Positions 15,053 through 16,296 of a stretch of 16,296 nucleotides of DNA are shown piece by piece; within the stretch, counting starts at the first letter, position 1; each line of letters opens with the position of its first letter. Location: positions 1 to 16,296 of the forward strand of contig CAJZFF010000005.1 in the NCBI GenBank assembly GCA_915069725.1, written 5' to 3'. The position numbers were made by a program, and so were the translations under genes. The stretch comes from an uncultured Actinomyces sp. GTDB lineage: Bacteria; Actinomycetota; Actinomycetes; Actinomycetales; Actinomycetaceae. The notes below the pieces were generated by a model. That model had not been told where the DNA came from. It worked only from the letters and a program-made list of their open reading frames with translations, and searched no databases.

Positions 15053-15196
15053 AGAAATAGGATATATCACACGTTTTAGGTGACTTCCATAGAAACTCTC
15101 ACTGGAGATCGGGCTGTGTCTCAGATGCACGCATGTATAGTCGGGGCATCCTCCACGTCTCCACCTCGCGGAGACTCACTACGGAAAGGAGCTCTC
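15053..15196. other. Divergent promoter region between permease and CsbD genes
   Basis: This stretch has no gene. It holds the probable minus-strand promoter of the permease operon (AT-rich 15056-15070) and a plus-strand -10 TATAGT (15136-15141) for csbD with only a weak -35. AAAGGAG at 15185-15191 is the csbD ribosome site. Confidence 0.45.
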
Positions 15197-15385
15197 ATGA
15201 GCGACAACGGAACCTTCGACAGGATCGCCGGCAAGGCCAAGGAGGCCGCGGGCAAGGTCACTGGCAACAAGGACACCGAGACCGAGGGCAAGCTCCAGCA
15301 GGCCGAGGGCAAGATCAAGGAGGTCGCCGAGGACGCCAAGGACGCCATCAAGGGTGCGGTCAACCACCTCAAGGGCGACAAGTAA
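15197..15385 (+). CDS. CsbD-family small stress-response protein
   Basis: This 62-residue, highly charged cytoplasmic protein starts at ATG 15197 behind AAAGGAG (about six bases away). The CsbD pattern is complete: FDRIAGKAKEAAGKVTGNKDTETEGKLQQAEGKIKE, then an alanine/lysine helix ending AVNHLKGDK. In Bacillus and others the family is induced by general stress (SigB) and its molecular function is unsettled; the sequence is predicted helical and partly disordered. It is monocistronic: its own promoter region lies upstream and a strong hairpin follows 22 bases after the stop. Family assignment is secure from sequence and size. Confidence 0.92.
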   Translation: MSDNGTFDRIAGKAKEAAGKVTGNKDTETEGKLQQAEGKIKEVAEDAKDAIKGAVNHLKGDK

Positions 15386-15406
15386 GCGTCGTCGCGACAT
15401 ACGCCG

Positions 15407-15438
15407 AGCGCCCAGCCTCCTGAAGGAGGCTGGGCGCT
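15407..15438. terminator. Strong bidirectional terminator hairpin between csbD and RCC1 genes
   Basis: A perfect 14-base stem (15407-15420 and 15425-15438) closes on a TGAA loop. It lies between the convergent stops of the CsbD gene and the RCC1-repeat gene, so it can serve both transcripts. There is no long T-tract, which is common in high-GC actinobacteria. Confidence 0.85.
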
Positions 15439-15459
15439 ACTGCGTTGCCGAGACCGGCG

Positions 15460-16296
15460 TCAGCCGCTCGCAGGGATCAGGGTCGGAGCCACGTTGACCA
15501 CGCTCTGCGAGGGGTCGGCCTGCCCCCAGGAGTTGTTCCCCCAGGTCCAGGTCCCCTTGTCAACCGTGGCCCACGTGTCATAGCCGGAGGTGCCGATCTG
15601 GGTGGCCCCGTCGATCTTGTCCACCTGCACCAACCCTGACGGGGTGTCGGAGACAGTTCCGTTGACCTGCCCGTAGCGGTTGGAGCCGAAGCACCAGACT
15701 GTGCCCTTGGCAAGCGCACAGGTGTGCTCGTAACCGGAGACGAGCGCGGTGGGTGCGGCCGGCAGCTTGCCGACCTCCACGGCCTGGTTGACCAGCGCCT
15801 CATCAGTCTTCTTGCCGAGCTGGCCGACCTCATTGGCGCCCCAGGCGTAGACCTTGCCCGAGTCATCCACGGCCACGGCGAAGCCCTTGCCCACGCTCAG
15901 CGCAGAGACCTTGACCTTCTCCAGGCCGGGCACCGCCGTCGGTGAGACACGTGCGCCCTGAGTGTTGGCCTGGGCGTCAGCGCCCCAGCAGGAGACTCCG
16001 GTGCCACCGGAGGAGCAGACGAAGGATCCGCTGCCGGCACGCAGGGACGCCGGCTTCGCGGCGGCGGGGGCCACCGCTGCGGAGGGCGACGACGGGGTCG
16101 CCTTCCCCTTGCCGGGCCACAGCCAATGCCCTCCCAGAGCACCCCCGGCCAGCCCGAGGACGAGCACGCTGGCCGCCACGACCGGCACGACCCACCTGCG
16201 GCGTGGTGCACTACTCGAGCGCTGGGTGGTGGCGTCCTGAGGCGCCTCCATCTCGGCCACCGTGGGCAGGGGCTGAAGCCTGTAGCCCTGCGGTTG
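15460..16296 (-). CDS. Membrane-anchored RCC1-repeat protein (5' end probably outside window)
   Basis: The frame is open from the right window edge to TGA at 15460-15462, giving at least 278 residues. GTG 16260 and ATG 16251 are possible starts but lack ribosome sites, and the upstream codons (QPQGYRLQPLPT) read as plausible protein, so the true start is likely beyond the window. Counting from GTG 16260: a polar cytoplasmic segment, one membrane helix (about 24-46, WVVPVVAASVLVLGLAGGALGG), an Ala/Pro/Ser linker, then RCC1-like blade repeats: VSCWGADAQ, VYAWGANEVGQLG, VWCFGSNRYGQV and WTWGNNSWGQ. Paired cysteines (FVCS...SCWG and HTCA...WCFG) suggest disulfides in an exported domain. Only about four repeats are seen, fewer than the seven of a full propeller. 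The role is probably surface protein-protein or ligand binding, unproven. Confidence 0.85.
   Translation of the reverse strand, partial: QPQGYRLQPLPTVAEMEAPQDATTQRSSSAPRRRWVVPVVAASVLVLGLAGGALGGHWLWPGKGKATPSSPSAAVAPAAAKPASLRAGSGSFVCSSGGTGVSCWGADAQANTQGARVSPTAVPGLEKVKVSALSVGKGFAVAVDDSGKVYAWGANEVGQLGKKTDEALVNQAVEVGKLPAAPTALVSGYEHTCALAKGTVWCFGSNRYGQVNGTVSDTPSGLVQVDKIDGATQIGTSGYDTWATVDKGTWTWGNNSWGQADPSQSVVNVAPTLIPASG

Overview
The window is high-GC DNA with actinobacterial gene content: an MtrA-type response regulator, short GAGGAG/AGGAGG ribosome sites, ATGA/GTGA gene overlaps and probable leaderless starts. The gene set and protein style suggest an Actinomyces-like member of the Actinomycetales. 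That assignment is an impression from sequence style and was not checked against a database.

Left end (1-1172, plus strand): the DNA-binding end of MtrA, then an ORF that begins as an MtrB-like sensor kinase (one membrane segment) and ends, in the same frame, as the C-terminus of thymidylate synthase. This is followed by an ATGA-coupled dihydrofolate reductase gene (folA). The middle of the ORF looks like a deletion junction, or an assembly join, between mtrB and thyA. Positions 1213-2369 (minus) hold an HxlR-type regulator and a small NAD(P)-binding oxidoreductase with a perfect inverted-repeat operator candidate in front of it.

Positions 2526-5759 (minus) are a tightly overlapping four-gene ABC importer of the osmoprotectant/choline/betaine (OpuC/ProXWV) type: ATPase, permease, permease, lipoprotein binding protein. 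Then come a VOC/glyoxalase-family protein (minus) and a divergent DeoR-family regulator (plus) with a near-consensus promoter, sharing a control region with repeated ACGATCA elements. A DUF1304-like membrane protein follows, then a large Tat-like lipoprotein resembling subtype-B tannases/esterases, and class II fumarase (fumC) with a leaderless-type promoter.

Positions 11501-12559 hold a TetR regulator divergent from a SnoaL/NTF2-like protein; two GTTGAC-N3-GTCAAC operators sit on the shared promoter. Positions 12604-14933 (minus) are a two-gene purine salvage operon: an NCS1-family permease coupled by a GTGA overlap to a trimeric-type purine nucleoside phosphorylase. The phosphorylase carries unusual residues at the two base-recognition positions, and the operon has a leader with competing pairings. 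The right end holds a CsbD-type stress protein (plus), a strong shared terminator, and a membrane-anchored RCC1-repeat protein (minus) that runs off the window.

I saw no tRNA, rRNA, CRISPR array, insertion sequence or phage gene. The best leads are the mtrB-thyA fusion, the purine operon leader together with its phosphorylase specificity residues, and the well-defined operator arrays.
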